Source: CAWGMT01 sp963823675
Lineage (GTDB): Bacteria; Planctomycetota; Planctomycetia; Isosphaerales; Isosphaeraceae
Reading direction: 5' to 3'
Assembly: GCA_963823675.1 (NCBI GenBank)
Contig: CAWGMT010000010.1
Span: 124,001-188,000, forward strand
DNA length: 64,000 nucleotides
A program made the translations under genes and the position numbers. Every line of letters starts with the position of its first letter. The stretch's first letter is position 1. The notes below the pieces were generated by a model that had not been told where the DNA came from, did no database searches, and saw only the letters and a program-made list of their open reading frames with translations. Below, piece after piece: positions 17,422 to 26,365 of this stretch.

Positions 17422-17914
17422 GTCAAGATCCATTGCGAGGCGGTCCCGCCCTTTCGGTGCGTCAGGGGCAGGGGAATTGTCTCCCGGGGAAAAGGCGGAG
17501 ACCGCCACGCGGTGGGCGTCAGAGCTGCCAGTTCTCGAGGGCACTCAACTCGTGATCGACTCCGAGGCCGGAGTCATTACGCGCTTGAACGGATCGAGAA
17601 CGTACAGACGCCCGGGATGAGGCCCCGGGGAAAATTGATGTCGATGTCGTTCCCCCTCCAGGCCGCGGCCCGGACGCTCTGAGAATGGGAGCCCGTCCGG
17701 TACGGGACTCCGGGTCAAGAGGATCGTAGCCCTCTATGGCGGCCTCTGTGTTCGAGGCACCCTGGCTCGGCACATCGGGTCGACGGTGCGGATAACCGGT
17801 CGAACCCGCCGTCGGAGAGACCCGGTCAAGCGGCCAAGGCAAAGGCCCGCGTTGACTGGGCCATAAGGATATCGGCGCGCCGGTGAGGCGGCTTGACCTT
17901 GAGCCGCGATTCAA
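17422..17914. other. Intergenic region
   Basis: About 490 bases between convergent genes. Minus-strand ORFs here are Arg/Ser/Pro-rich in a way typical of shadow frames and have no ribosome-binding site. Nothing was recognised. Confidence 0.4.
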
Positions 17915-18759
17915 TCATCGTGCCGGATCGCGGGCCAGAAAAGGGGCAGGAGGCCGCAAAAGCGGCAGGACGTATTTCTTGAGGAACAACGGAGAATCTG
18001 GTCCGAAATGACCGCCGAGGTAGCCGGTTGTGATCATCGCCGGCCGCCAGCGGATCTGACGGACCTTGGAATAGGCACAATTCCGGCGCCTGAGCGATCG
18101 CCCTCGGCGGGGGCCGCGAAGCCAACCAGCCCCGCTCCCGCCGTGCGAGCTCGATCGATCGTACCAAATACGAGCGTGCCCAGGCCGAGGATGAAGACAT
18201 CCAGCGGCGACCAGAAGACGACCAGCTCGGCGCGGACGGCGCGGAGGGCTCGAGTCAAGTCGTATCTCGGCGACAACGCCGGCGCTAGCAGGATGACGCG
18301 CTCCACCGCGTCTAGATCAAGAAGCTCGAGCGCCTTGACCACGACACCCGAGCCTCCCGACTTGCCAACCAGGAACACCGGCTCGTCCGGCTGGGCTTTC
18401 TTGAACCCCTGCACCATCGCGGCGATCGCGCGAGCCTTGGCATCGCGGTTCTGCACGTCCGTCAGATCGGCCAGCCAGCGACCGAAACCGTGCCCCCAAG
18501 GGAAAACCTCGACCGCATGGGGAAGTCGTTCCGCGGCCATGACGTACCGCAGGCCGGTCCCGCAGACATCCAACCCCCCTACCCCGTCGGCGACGATCGC
18601 GAGCGGCCGCGGCTGAGGATCACCATCGCCGCGAGCCGTCCCGAGATTGGGACCCAGACCCGAAAGCGGTGGACCAAAGCAGAGCCGGTAGACGGGCGCG
18701 ATGAAGAGGGATGTGAATAGAGACACGGCTTTGGTCGCGACTTCAGGATCGGGAAACAA
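17915..18759 (-). CDS. Alpha/beta-hydrolase-like protein (one frameshift)
   Basis: The N-terminal hydrophobic segment SLFTSLFIAPVYRLCFGPP precedes an alpha/beta-hydrolase-like core. That core has a nucleophile-elbow-like GKSGG (LVGKSGGSGVVVKALELL) and the preceding strand PLAIVADGVGG. The frame shifts near 18090. The correct C-terminus (QIRWRPAMITTGYLGGHFG) continues in another frame to TGA 17915, giving about 280 residues. The start is uncertain: the first ATG in frame (18864) lies beyond the palindromic repeat copy B, so TTG 18759 or GTG 18726 is more likely. The substrate is unknown; a membrane-associated esterase or a planctomycete-specific hydrolase is possible. Confidence 0.6.
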
Positions 18760-18766
18760 ATAACCT

Positions 18767-18839
18767 ACCGGTAAAGTCGTCTTTCGCTCCGCGAAGGAAC
18801 ACCCTCGGCGGAGCGAAAGGCGACACTCATTTTCGCGCC
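18767..18839 (+). repeat. Palindromic intergenic repeat, copy B (full form)
   Basis: The left arm GTCGTCTTTCGCTCCGCGAA and the right arm CGGCGGAGCGAAAGGCGACA are inverted relative to each other around CGCTCCGC/GCGGAGCG. The repeat ends with ATTTTCGCGCC. It is shared with copies at 11345-11394 and 35621-35680. Confidence 0.75.
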
Positions 18840-18870
18840 GCGACTTGATCAGATCGAACGCCAATCACGA

Positions 18871-19821
18871 TCAAGCCGGCGCGGGCTCGGTTTCGGAATC
18901 TTGCCACTTCATGGCACGCGCGTGTCGCATCGGAGCGATGCGCAAGATGACCTCGCCGTGCTGGAACAGGCGGAGCGTGCCGTTGGATTGGCTGACCACA
19001 ACGGCCAGGGCTTTGGTGATCTCGGTGATCGCGGCGGCCGCCCAGTGGCGCGTTCCCAGTCCTTTGGGGAGGGTCAACCCGGTCATGGGGGCGTCGATCA
19101 ACCGGCAGGCGGCCTCGACCGTTCCGTCGCGGGCCACCACGAACGCACCATCGAGCTGGGCGATCTCCTTGATCGCCTCGCGAACGCGGAAGTCGCGGAC
19201 ATTGCGTTCCTTGCGACGATAACCCTTGAAGGGATCGAAACCCAGCGGCCGCGTTCGGCTGATCACGTTGCGCGCATCGCCGACGACGATCAGCGTGCCG
19301 ACGGCTTTCCCCTCGCGGCCTTCGCGTCCGATCTCGACCGCAACGTCCACAACGGCCTTGAGAGTCTCGAACGGTACGGACGTCTCAAGGGCTCGCAGGT
19401 CGCGAGCGGTCAATCGTTCCAGGTGCTCGCCCAGGCGGATCACCGAAAGCGAATCGAGCGCCTCGGCGTCGAACCCCGAGTAAACGACCACCACCCGGGC
19501 GCCTGCCGGGAGCTGGTCGTTGGCGACGGCTTCAATCAAGGCGAGGCTGATTCGTTCGGTAATGGCGGCCTCCGAGGGCTCGACCTCGATTGCGGTCAGG
19601 CCGGCCTTGCGGATCGTGTCGAGCTGCCGCTGGGAGGCGCTGGCAACGAGGATCGACACTTCAATACTCTTCAAGACCCGGACAACCTCCCAGTCCATCG
19701 GCTCTTCCGGCAGGATCAGCACACCGCGAGCGCCGAGCCGGCGCGCGACCTCGCACGCAAACGACAGGAACGGCAAGGGCGCAGTCGCCTTGGACACGAC
19801 GCTCGGCGTCACAGAGTGCAT
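18871..19821 (-). CDS. Diadenylate cyclase (DisA_N/DAC) domain protein
   Basis: The 316-residue protein has an N-terminal alpha/beta region (about 1-120) and a C-terminal DAC domain (about 130-300). DAC signatures are present: DGA at 224-226 (QLDGAFVVARDG) and GTRHWAA at 256-262. DAC enzymes condense two ATP into cyclic di-AMP, a second messenger for envelope and osmotic homeostasis. The canonical second motif is RHR; here its third residue is tryptophan (Trp260, codon TGG), so activity may be altered. The overall architecture resembles stand-alone non-DisA cyclases with an N-terminal regulatory domain. The frame is intact. The next gene upstream, 19850-20533, is on the same strand 28 bases away and probably co-transcribed. 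Confidence 0.8.
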   Translation of the reverse strand: MHSVTPSVVSKATAPLPFLSFACEVARRLGARGVLILPEEPMDWEVVRVLKSIEVSILVASASQRQLDTIRKAGLTAIEVEPSEAAITERISLALIEAVANDQLPAGARVVVVYSGFDAEALDSLSVIRLGEHLERLTARDLRALETSVPFETLKAVVDVAVEIGREGREGKAVGTLIVVGDARNVISRTRPLGFDPFKGYRRKERNVRDFRVREAIKEIAQLDGAFVVARDGTVEAACRLIDAPMTGLTLPKGLGTRHWAAAAITEITKALAVVVSQSNGTLRLFQHGEVILRIAPMRHARAMKWQDSETEPAPA

Positions 19822-19849
19822 CCTCGATGGAGGTTTTCACCCGATCCGA

Positions 19850-20533
19850 TCACTTCTTCTTGGGGGTTTCGGTCTTGGCGGCTGCCCCGGCCGGTGCTTT
19901 CGGGGCTTCGGCGGCCTTGGTCTCGGCCTTCGGCGCAGCCGTCTGGCCCTTGGCCTTGCGGATCTCTTCAATCAATTGCTGGAGCATACGGGCCCGCTGG
20001 TCGTACCATTGCTTCAGTCCGGCGCTCGGGTTGACGATCCGCACGTCATCGACGTAGTTGATCCCCTCCAGCTTGCCGTAACCAGTGAACCAGGCGGCGA
20101 AGACCTCGGGACTGACCGCATAGGGTTTCTTGGCGGTCGCGTTCTTGAGGGTTCGGGCATCGGTCGCCCGACCCGTGATCAAGATGTCGAGAATCGGCGG
20201 CGGATCGATCGAAGTCTCGACCAGCCCCGCGTCCTGAGCCGCGACGATTGCCTCCGCAACGGCTCTACGGGCCGCATCAAGCTTGGCCTGCACCTCGGGT
20301 GGAATGGGAGGCAGCGGCGGCTCGGCCGTCTTGGCCGGCTCGGCTTTCGTCGTGTCGGCGCTCTTGGCCGGCTGGGCCTTGGACGTATCACTCTTCGCCG
20401 GCTCGGTCTTGGAAGCCTGAGCTTCCTTCTTCGCTTCGCCCTGGGCAAACAATCGATCCATTCGAACGGTCGCGACCAAGAGGACCACGCAAACGGAAAA
20501 CGCAAGGGTGACTAATCGCTTCACCACTCTCAA
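19850..20533 (-). CDS. Secreted Ala/Lys/Pro-rich hypothetical protein
   Basis: The 227-residue protein starts with a signal peptide (LVTLAFSVCVVLLVATVRM). A low-complexity linker of EPAKS/QPAKS/EPAKT units covers about residues 35-75. A compact middle domain (about 80-195) contains SIDPPPILDILITGRATD and PEVFAAWFTGYGKLEGIN, and the tail is again Ala/Lys/Pro-rich, ending TPKKK. The linker probably spans the cell wall or periplasm. No family was recognised. It lies directly upstream of the cyclase gene on the same strand. Confidence 0.72.
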   Translation of the reverse strand: MRVVKRLVTLAFSVCVVLLVATVRMDRLFAQGEAKKEAQASKTEPAKSDTSKAQPAKSADTTKAEPAKTAEPPLPPIPPEVQAKLDAARRAVAEAIVAAQDAGLVETSIDPPPILDILITGRATDARTLKNATAKKPYAVSPEVFAAWFTGYGKLEGINYVDDVRIVNPSAGLKQWYDQRARMLQQLIEEIRKAKGQTAAPKAETKAAEAPKAPAGAAAKTETPKKK

Positions 20534-20786
20534 AGCTCCTTTCTTTTCGAACCGAACTTCCGGAACTTGTAGTTCTTGCTGAGTTTAACCCTCGTGCCGA
20601 CTCTGTTCCAGTGTCATTGAGCGAGCTTCGTGCGAAAAATCGGAATTGTATGGGGGGATTCTGGAAGTTGGGTTATGCCGAAAGGTCGGTTTGCCGAATT
20701 GAATAGTGAGGTAGATCGAGCGGCGTTCCGCTGGCGGCGGTGGCGCTGCCTATATAAGGATAAAGCCGGTCATCGGGAGGACAGCG

Positions 20787-22832
20787 ATGCCCCGCCAGCC
20801 GTCAAACTCGCGAAGGAAACCGGCCAGGAAGGCTCGGCCGGTGCTGGAGGGACTGGAGGATCGCCAGCTCTTGAGCAGCGCCCCGGCCGCAGCGGCGATC
20901 GAGGCCTCGCTGCCATCCGGTGGTGTCTTCTCGCACGGCCACCGCCAGTTCCAGTACCGCACACCGACCGGCGGGCGTGCGGTCATCGTCCTCCAGGGTA
21001 TCGGTAGTCTCAAGGGTACGTATGTTCGACGGTATGGGCCTTCACATCGAGTACGCCGATACCAATTCCTTCTCCAAGATTATCGGTGAGGTTTACGGCG
21101 GCGGCGGACGCGCCCCCCTGGCGAGCATCTACAACCGCCACCTGGTCGAGGCGAATGCGCAAAACAGTCTCAGCGGAGTCGGCGGCAACGTTCTCCAGGC
21201 GGTGATCCTCAATGACTGGGACCTCGTGGCCGGAGGCACGATCAACCTCACGTCGGGCGTCAACACCCTGGTGCTGAACTCGATCGGGCCGAACACGCAA
21301 ATTCATCTCCGCGAAATTCCCGCCGCCCTCGAGCCAACCGCCCTGGTCGCCAATGCGCAAGCCGTCGCGACCAGCTCGAGTAGCTCCTCGGCAAGCTCGT
21401 CATCGCCCTTCGGTTCGGGCGGTTCGTCCAGTAGCGGGGTCACGCCCACGCTCGCGGTTGGAGTGCCGACCACGATCACAAACTCGAATGGCACGAATTG
21501 GACGTACGTGCTGGAAAACAAGCAGGATTTGACGCTCACCGGGGTTGGGGGAAGCTTCACCGCAGGTACGAACGTCGTCGAGTCGTTGCCCGCGGGACAA
21601 CCGCGACAAACACCACCCCCTGCCCCTCCGGGCATCATTCTCAAGGCCAACACGATCGACGGCGCTCCCACTGCACCGATCAACCTGCTGACCGATCCCG
21701 TGATCTGGGGCTACGACGCCCTCGCCGGCCAGCTCGTGCAATTCAGCTTGAATCTGGCCAATGACACCGGCGCCCCGGACGGCCTCACGATCCCCGTGCC
21801 GGTGCGCCGACCGTCGCGGGCCTGAATCTCGGTTGGAACGGCAGCCAGCTTGACGTCCTCGTCAGCTCGGGGACCACCGTCTACGCCTTCAATGCGACGA
21901 CCGGCGCGCCCGACGGGTCGTTCGACACGGCCGCTCTCATGGGACCTGGGCCAATCATCTCCATCGGCTCGACCGACACCGTCACGGTTCTGGATAGCTA
22001 CGACAACAATTCGCTCCAGTTGATCGACCTGGCGTCGAGCCTCGAGACGGGAACGGCACAACCGGCTGCGGGCAGCCCGGCAACCTTCAGTCCCCCGACC
22101 GCCCAGACCACGTTCCTGGGGGGACTGACGAGCGTGCCCGGCTCGACCACCGTCTACGGCACGGTCGCCGCTCATTTCGACAGCTTCCAGCCCGACACGT
22201 TCCAGCTCGGGATCCAGTCGGCCAACACGGTCATCGTCAAGCATGACAAGCAGAAGGGATCTAAGCCGACTTATCAATTTAGCGGTGGAACGGCAAACGC
22301 GGTAATGCTGGATGGCTCGTACGTTGACGTCACGCCCAGCCCGTTGATCGCCGGCCAGACCGGGCCGGCCATGGGGAGCGTTGACAGCAACCTCGCACTG
22401 GTCAAGAATCCATCGAAGGCAGGCACGAACGAGATCGAACTTCTGAATCCCACGACCAATGCCAAGGTCGCCAAGATCACTTTGGCCTACGCCGACCCGC
22501 TGGTCGCGCTCAGCGGCACGTTCCGTCCCGACCTGAACGGCTCGGGCGACACCGGGGCGGCCTTGATCGACATCCAGGGCGACGTTCAGTCGATCCGTGG
22601 CAACTCGGCGACCGGGATGGTTCTCAATGACAGCGGCAACCTCAACCTGATCAAGTTCACCAGTCTGACCAATTCGACGATCGTCGGCCAGCCACTCGGC
22701 CACGTCGTCGTCAGCAAGCACCTCGTCAACGTAACCATGCTCACGCCGAGCCGAACCGTCTCGACCCGCGGCGGCGTTCAGGTGGTCAGCAACCTCCAGC
22801 AAATCGGGCCGCTGTCGTTCACGGGCGACTAA
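20787..22832 (+). CDS. LEPR-XLL motif secreted protein (two frameshifts)
   Basis: Basic N-terminus followed by GLEDRQLLS, the planctomycete LEPR-XLL signature found at the start of large exported surface proteins. The body is beta-rich (FSKIIGEVYGGGG, LNDWDLVAGGTINLTSGVNT) with a Ser-rich linker at about residues 195-215. The frame changes near 21005 and again near 21805, after which the sequence (APTVAGLNLGWNGSQLDVL) continues to TAA 22832. About 680 residues in total are expected. No catalytic motif was seen; the repeats suggest a beta-propeller or beta-helix adhesin. The frames join smoothly, which favours assembly indels. Confidence 0.7.
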
Positions 22833-23005
22833 ATTCCGGCGCCTCTTGGCAGTGCATGCCTTTGCAGGGTAACTTGAGGTGTTTCCGGCGCATGCAAGGG
22901 TCTCGGTGCTCTCGCGCGCCGCGTCCACGGGCCCATCAAATCCCTACGGCCGGTCGCTCAGGCACGCAGGTCGAAACCCCCGTTTAGGCCGATGAGGGCA
23001 CAACG

Positions 23006-24149
23006 ATGGAGGAACCCAACAAGCACAAGCACCTTGTCGCCAAGGTCGTCGGCGGTCTGTTCGGCGCGGTGATTGCTCCGATCCTCACCGGGATCGCTCT
23101 CTACTACATTCAGAAGAAGCTCGATGACCCGAAACCGGACGCCCCCGCGCGGCGCCCGCCCAGGTCGCCAACCGGATCGCCCAGGCGGACGGTCCGACCG
23201 CCCCGCCGCTGGGTGAGGCCAAGGCGACGACCAAGGCGAAAGATCTCCCCAAACCGGCTCAGGCCGCGGACCTGGCCTCGGCGGCAACGCGTTCGGCCCA
23301 GCGGCCGCTCTTGAAGACGAAAGATCTCCCCAAGCTCGCGTCGGCCGCGGACCTGGCCTCGGCGGCAACGCCTTCTGCGCCGGCCGGCGCTGAAGAAGAA
23401 GGCGCGCTGCGCCGCGGCTCTTTAATGGCCGGGATTTGACCGGGTTCGACACCTTCCTCGGCCCACCCCGCCGTGCAAGCCCGCCCTACGGGCGAAACAA
23501 CGATCCCGAGCAAGTATTCACGGTCGCCGGGGGCCAACTGCATATCTCGGGCAAAGTCTTCGGCGGCCTCGTCACGCAGAGCAGCTACGCGAATTATCAC
23601 CTGACCGTCGAATACAAGTGGGGTGAGAAGAAATGGCACCCACGCCTGAATATGCTGCGACTGGGCGGCATTGTCCTGCATGCTTCCGGTGAGCCGGGCG
23701 AGGTTCAGGGCTGGTCGATGGCCGGGATCACCTGCCAGATCGGCGAAAACGACACCGGCTCACTGGTCCTCCCCGACGCACTGTCGAAGCCTATCGCGTT
23801 GAGCGCGCATGCCGAGAGGGTTGCACTGAAGAAGGCGGACCGGCTCGCATACGTTTACAAGCCGGGGGCGCCCCTGGCGAGAGTGCAAGCCGGGTCGATC
23901 CACCAGCTCGATTATGTTCCACATCAGGCCAAGGCGGCGCCGGGCAAGGCCGCGCGCGGGCTGATCAATCCCGTCGGTCACTGGAACAAGCTCGAGTGCA
24001 TCTGCGAGGGCGACCGCATCACCATCATCCTCAACGGAACGGTCGTCAACGTTGCCATCCGGGTCTCCCACACCCGGGGCAAGATCTTCATCGAGTCGCG
24101 CGGCGCGGAGATCTTCTTCCGCACGATCGATCTGAAACCGCTGTCGTGA
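23006..24149 (+). CDS. Membrane-anchored DUF1080 (3-keto-disaccharide hydrolase-like) protein (two frameshifts)
   Basis: A short cytoplasmic head (MEEPNKHKHLVAKV) is followed by a transmembrane helix (about residues 15-33). An Ala/Lys/Pro linker contains two copies of a KDLPK-AADLASAAT unit. Then comes a DUF1080 domain beginning LFNGRDLTGFDTFLG and ending FFRTIDLKPLS. DUF1080 has a concanavalin-like fold linked to sugar hydrolysis and is greatly expanded in planctomycetes. The frame changes twice in the linker region (near 23150 and between 23380 and 23430). The substrate is unknown. Confidence 0.72.
23236..23375 (+). repeat. Direct repeat encoding the KDLPK..AADLASAAT linker unit
   Basis: Two near-identical copies, about 84 bases apart, encode the linker of the DUF1080 protein. 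Both share AAAGATCTCCCCAA and GCCGCGGACCTGGCCTCGGC. This is probably a recent internal duplication and a possible site of assembly or polymerase slippage. Confidence 0.65.
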
Positions 24150-24358
24150 GCGGAAACGTGGTTCCTCAGTCTGCCACAAACCGGTCTATTTAAGCGCTAA
24201 CTAAGCGGTTGAAACGCCAACCGGCCGGTTGCTCCAGGGCGGTTTCAAAGCTTGCGGAGGAACTCCGAAGAGAATTGTTATAACAAACGTATCGATTTCG
24301 ACGATATTGACGATTGTCCGGAATCGATGCGCGCTTCCCCAGGGTCGGGAGTTCGACG

Positions 24359-25630
24359 ATGGTCCGTTGTGCATTCGGGATCTTGCTCTGCGGCGCAGCT
24401 TTTTCCGGGTGTGCAGTGCATGAAACGCACAAAGATCACGACCTGATCCGAACGGCTCTCCTCGACCTCTATACGAACCAGATCATGGACAACCTCGTTC
24501 GTACGGTGAACGGGTTGCCGATCATTCAGCTTGACTATACCAACGCGGCGACCCAGGTCACGATCACGAATTCGATCTCTGGCAGCGACACCCAGGCAAT
24601 AACCGCCAGTAACCTTTTGACGATCCCGGCCGCGACATTGGCGGCGACCCGGACCATCATGACGACCCTGATGGGCAATTTGGGCAACATGAATTCGAAC
24701 CAGGTGAGCATTGCGGCGACGCCCCTGACCACGAGTAACGAAGTCTACGACGCCTACCTGGAATTCCTCGATGAGGAAAAGAACCCGGGCAGCCTCATCG
24801 TGACGTGCGATCCGCCGAAGCCGGGGCAGGCTCACTTGTGCAAGAAATTCAACGGCCAATATTACTGGGTGCCAATGATGTACCGGAAATTATTCTTCCA
24901 GTTGGCGCTCTCGACCACAGCCCAGAGGGGCAAACCCTTCCAGGCACCCGACAAGTTCTACAAGGTCACCTTGGCCGATCCCGGCAGGCCGCAAGACAAC
25001 CCGACATTCCCCGGAACGGGGTGGCTCCTCATCTTCGACATCGCCGGACAGAAGATCCCGATCGATGATGGTTACCTGGTCCTCGATAGCGACAAAGCCG
25101 GCACGAAATTCCCGATCCAGACGGTCCCGGCAGCGACCACCGCCGGCTTAGCCGCTCCGTCCGTGGCGACGCAGCTCCGCGTCATCATCGGCCACGATGA
25201 CCTCGACCTGGAATTGGATCAAGCCGGAGTGAACGAGCCGCAAGTCGGCCGTAAGGACTTGCTGTATGTTTCTGACAAAGATAACAAGCTTCGTTTCGTC
25301 TTCTTCGATGGCAATGGACAGCCCAAACGCTACGAAGAGGCTGGCTCGAAGGACAACGCGAAACTCAGGCAAATCAAGGCCCTTCTCGGGACGCTGTGGC
25401 GAGTACGGCCTACCGAAGATCAGAAACTCGATGTCATCGACCTCGCCAGATCGATCTGTAGTCACTACCCGAACGCCAAACTGGGCCTGTTTTCGCAGTT
25501 TCCGCAGACGGGCAAACTCTTGCTCAAACGCCATGCTCCGACAATTCCCACCACCGAAGATGCGCTCAATCGGGTGAATTTCCAGCTTCAGCAGATACAG
25601 TTCAATCAACTACGTCAGCCCACCATGTGA
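24359..25630 (+). CDS. Lipoprotein of unknown function
   Basis: The ATG at 24359, with GGGAG upstream, begins a lipoprotein signal (CAFGILLCGAAFSGC) with acylation predicted at the cysteine; an upstream in-frame start (24314) lacks a good ribosome-binding site. The mature part (about 400 residues) has a Thr/Asn/Ala-rich helical region (about 50-115). The rest is globular, with strands such as GWLLIFDIAGQKIPIDDGYLV and LLYVSDKDNKLRFVFFDGNG. No known domain was recognised. The frame is intact. It is probably surface- or periplasm-facing; the following gene (25763) is on the same strand. Confidence 0.75.
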   Translation: MVRCAFGILLCGAAFSGCAVHETHKDHDLIRTALLDLYTNQIMDNLVRTVNGLPIIQLDYTNAATQVTITNSISGSDTQAITASNLLTIPAATLAATRTIMTTLMGNLGNMNSNQVSIAATPLTTSNEVYDAYLEFLDEEKNPGSLIVTCDPPKPGQAHLCKKFNGQYYWVPMMYRKLFFQLALSTTAQRGKPFQAPDKFYKVTLADPGRPQDNPTFPGTGWLLIFDIAGQKIPIDDGYLVLDSDKAGTKFPIQTVPAATTAGLAAPSVATQLRVIIGHDDLDLELDQAGVNEPQVGRKDLLYVSDKDNKLRFVFFDGNGQPKRYEEAGSKDNAKLRQIKALLGTLWRVRPTEDQKLDVIDLARSICSHYPNAKLGLFSQFPQTGKLLLKRHAPTIPTTEDALNRVNFQLQQIQFNQLRQPTM

Positions 25631-25762
25631 TCTCGTCTAGCGAATGCTGGGTCCGGCGAAATTTCGATCAGTAGACTAGCACTCAACGACCGAAGCGTCA
25701 CGGCTGTTGAACGTCACGGGTAACGCTGGCAGCCCACAGGCTCTTTTTTAAGGAGCAACGCA

Positions 25763-26233
25763 ATGGCGGATACGAGTGTGACAGAAGTCGACATCGACAT
25801 CACATTCCGTCAACAAGTAGTCGTCACCGCATTCTCGGCGTCTGGACAACAAGTCGGCAGCACGAGAGGGCCCGAACGAGATCTGGTAAGAGAGATTCTC
25901 ATGAAGACGCTCCAGGCAGTGCAGGGCTCCAGGAGATCAATCACGCTCAATGTGGATAACTCTGGCACCATTCAGAGAGATCCGACCTTCCCCGTCAACC
26001 CAGTAGCCAGTGCCGCGACGACTTCCTCTCGTGCGCTTCCCTCCGGCCGTGCACGCAAGTCCACGACCCTGAAGCCGGAAAGGACGACCACAAAGCCGAA
26101 AAAGACGACCACAAAGCCGAAAAAGAGGACTGGAAAGCCGCCAAAGACGACCACAAAGCCGAAAAAGAGGACTGGAAAGCCGCCAAAGACGACCAGAAAG
26201 CCAAAAAAAACGACCCCAAAGCCAGAAGGTTGA
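25763..26233 (+). CDS. Hypothetical protein with a Lys/Thr/Pro repeat tail
   Basis: A strong ribosome-binding site (AAGGAG, ten bases before the ATG) supports this gene. Residues 1-85 form a small beta-rich domain (VDIDITFRQQVVVTAFSASG; SITLNVDNSGTIQRD). Residues 100-156 consist of tandem TTKPKK and RTGKPPK units, strongly basic. The tail could bind nucleic acid or an acidic polymer, or act as a flexible spacer. No signal peptide or family was seen. Confidence 0.68.
   Translation: MADTSVTEVDIDITFRQQVVVTAFSASGQQVGSTRGPERDLVREILMKTLQAVQGSRRSITLNVDNSGTIQRDPTFPVNPVASAATTSSRALPSGRARKSTTLKPERTTTKPKKTTTKPKKRTGKPPKTTTKPKKRTGKPPKTTRKPKKTTPKPEG
26088..26220 (+). repeat. Tandem repeat encoding the TTKPKK/RTGKPPK tail
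   Basis: Successive units built on ACCACAAAGCCGAAAAAG and GGACTGGAAAGCCGCCAAAG alternate at least twice with almost no divergence. Repeat length variation between strains is likely. Confidence 0.7.
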
Positions 26234-26365
26234 AATGCCTACCGACGTAGATTTCTTCGGTATTCGTCTCGGATGACCGCTGTCACACCGGCTCCTGGAC
26301 GTCGCGCCGCTGAAGCCGGATCCACATGCGTTCGCTCTCGCGTCGCGAAAGCCAGGAGAGCTCTC

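Noticed and set aside
18901..20034. Plus-strand reading frame of 377 codons
   Set aside because: Opposite the diadenylate cyclase gene, where DGA and the second motif are clearly encoded on the minus strand.
21711..22928. Minus-strand reading frame of 405 codons
   Set aside because: Opposite the LEPR-XLL gene; Arg/Asp/Val-rich shadow without domain.
26088..26220. Tandem repeat considered as a CRISPR or minisatellite of other origin
   Set aside because: Units are adjacent without spacers and in frame with the coding sequence, so it is a protein-coding repeat.
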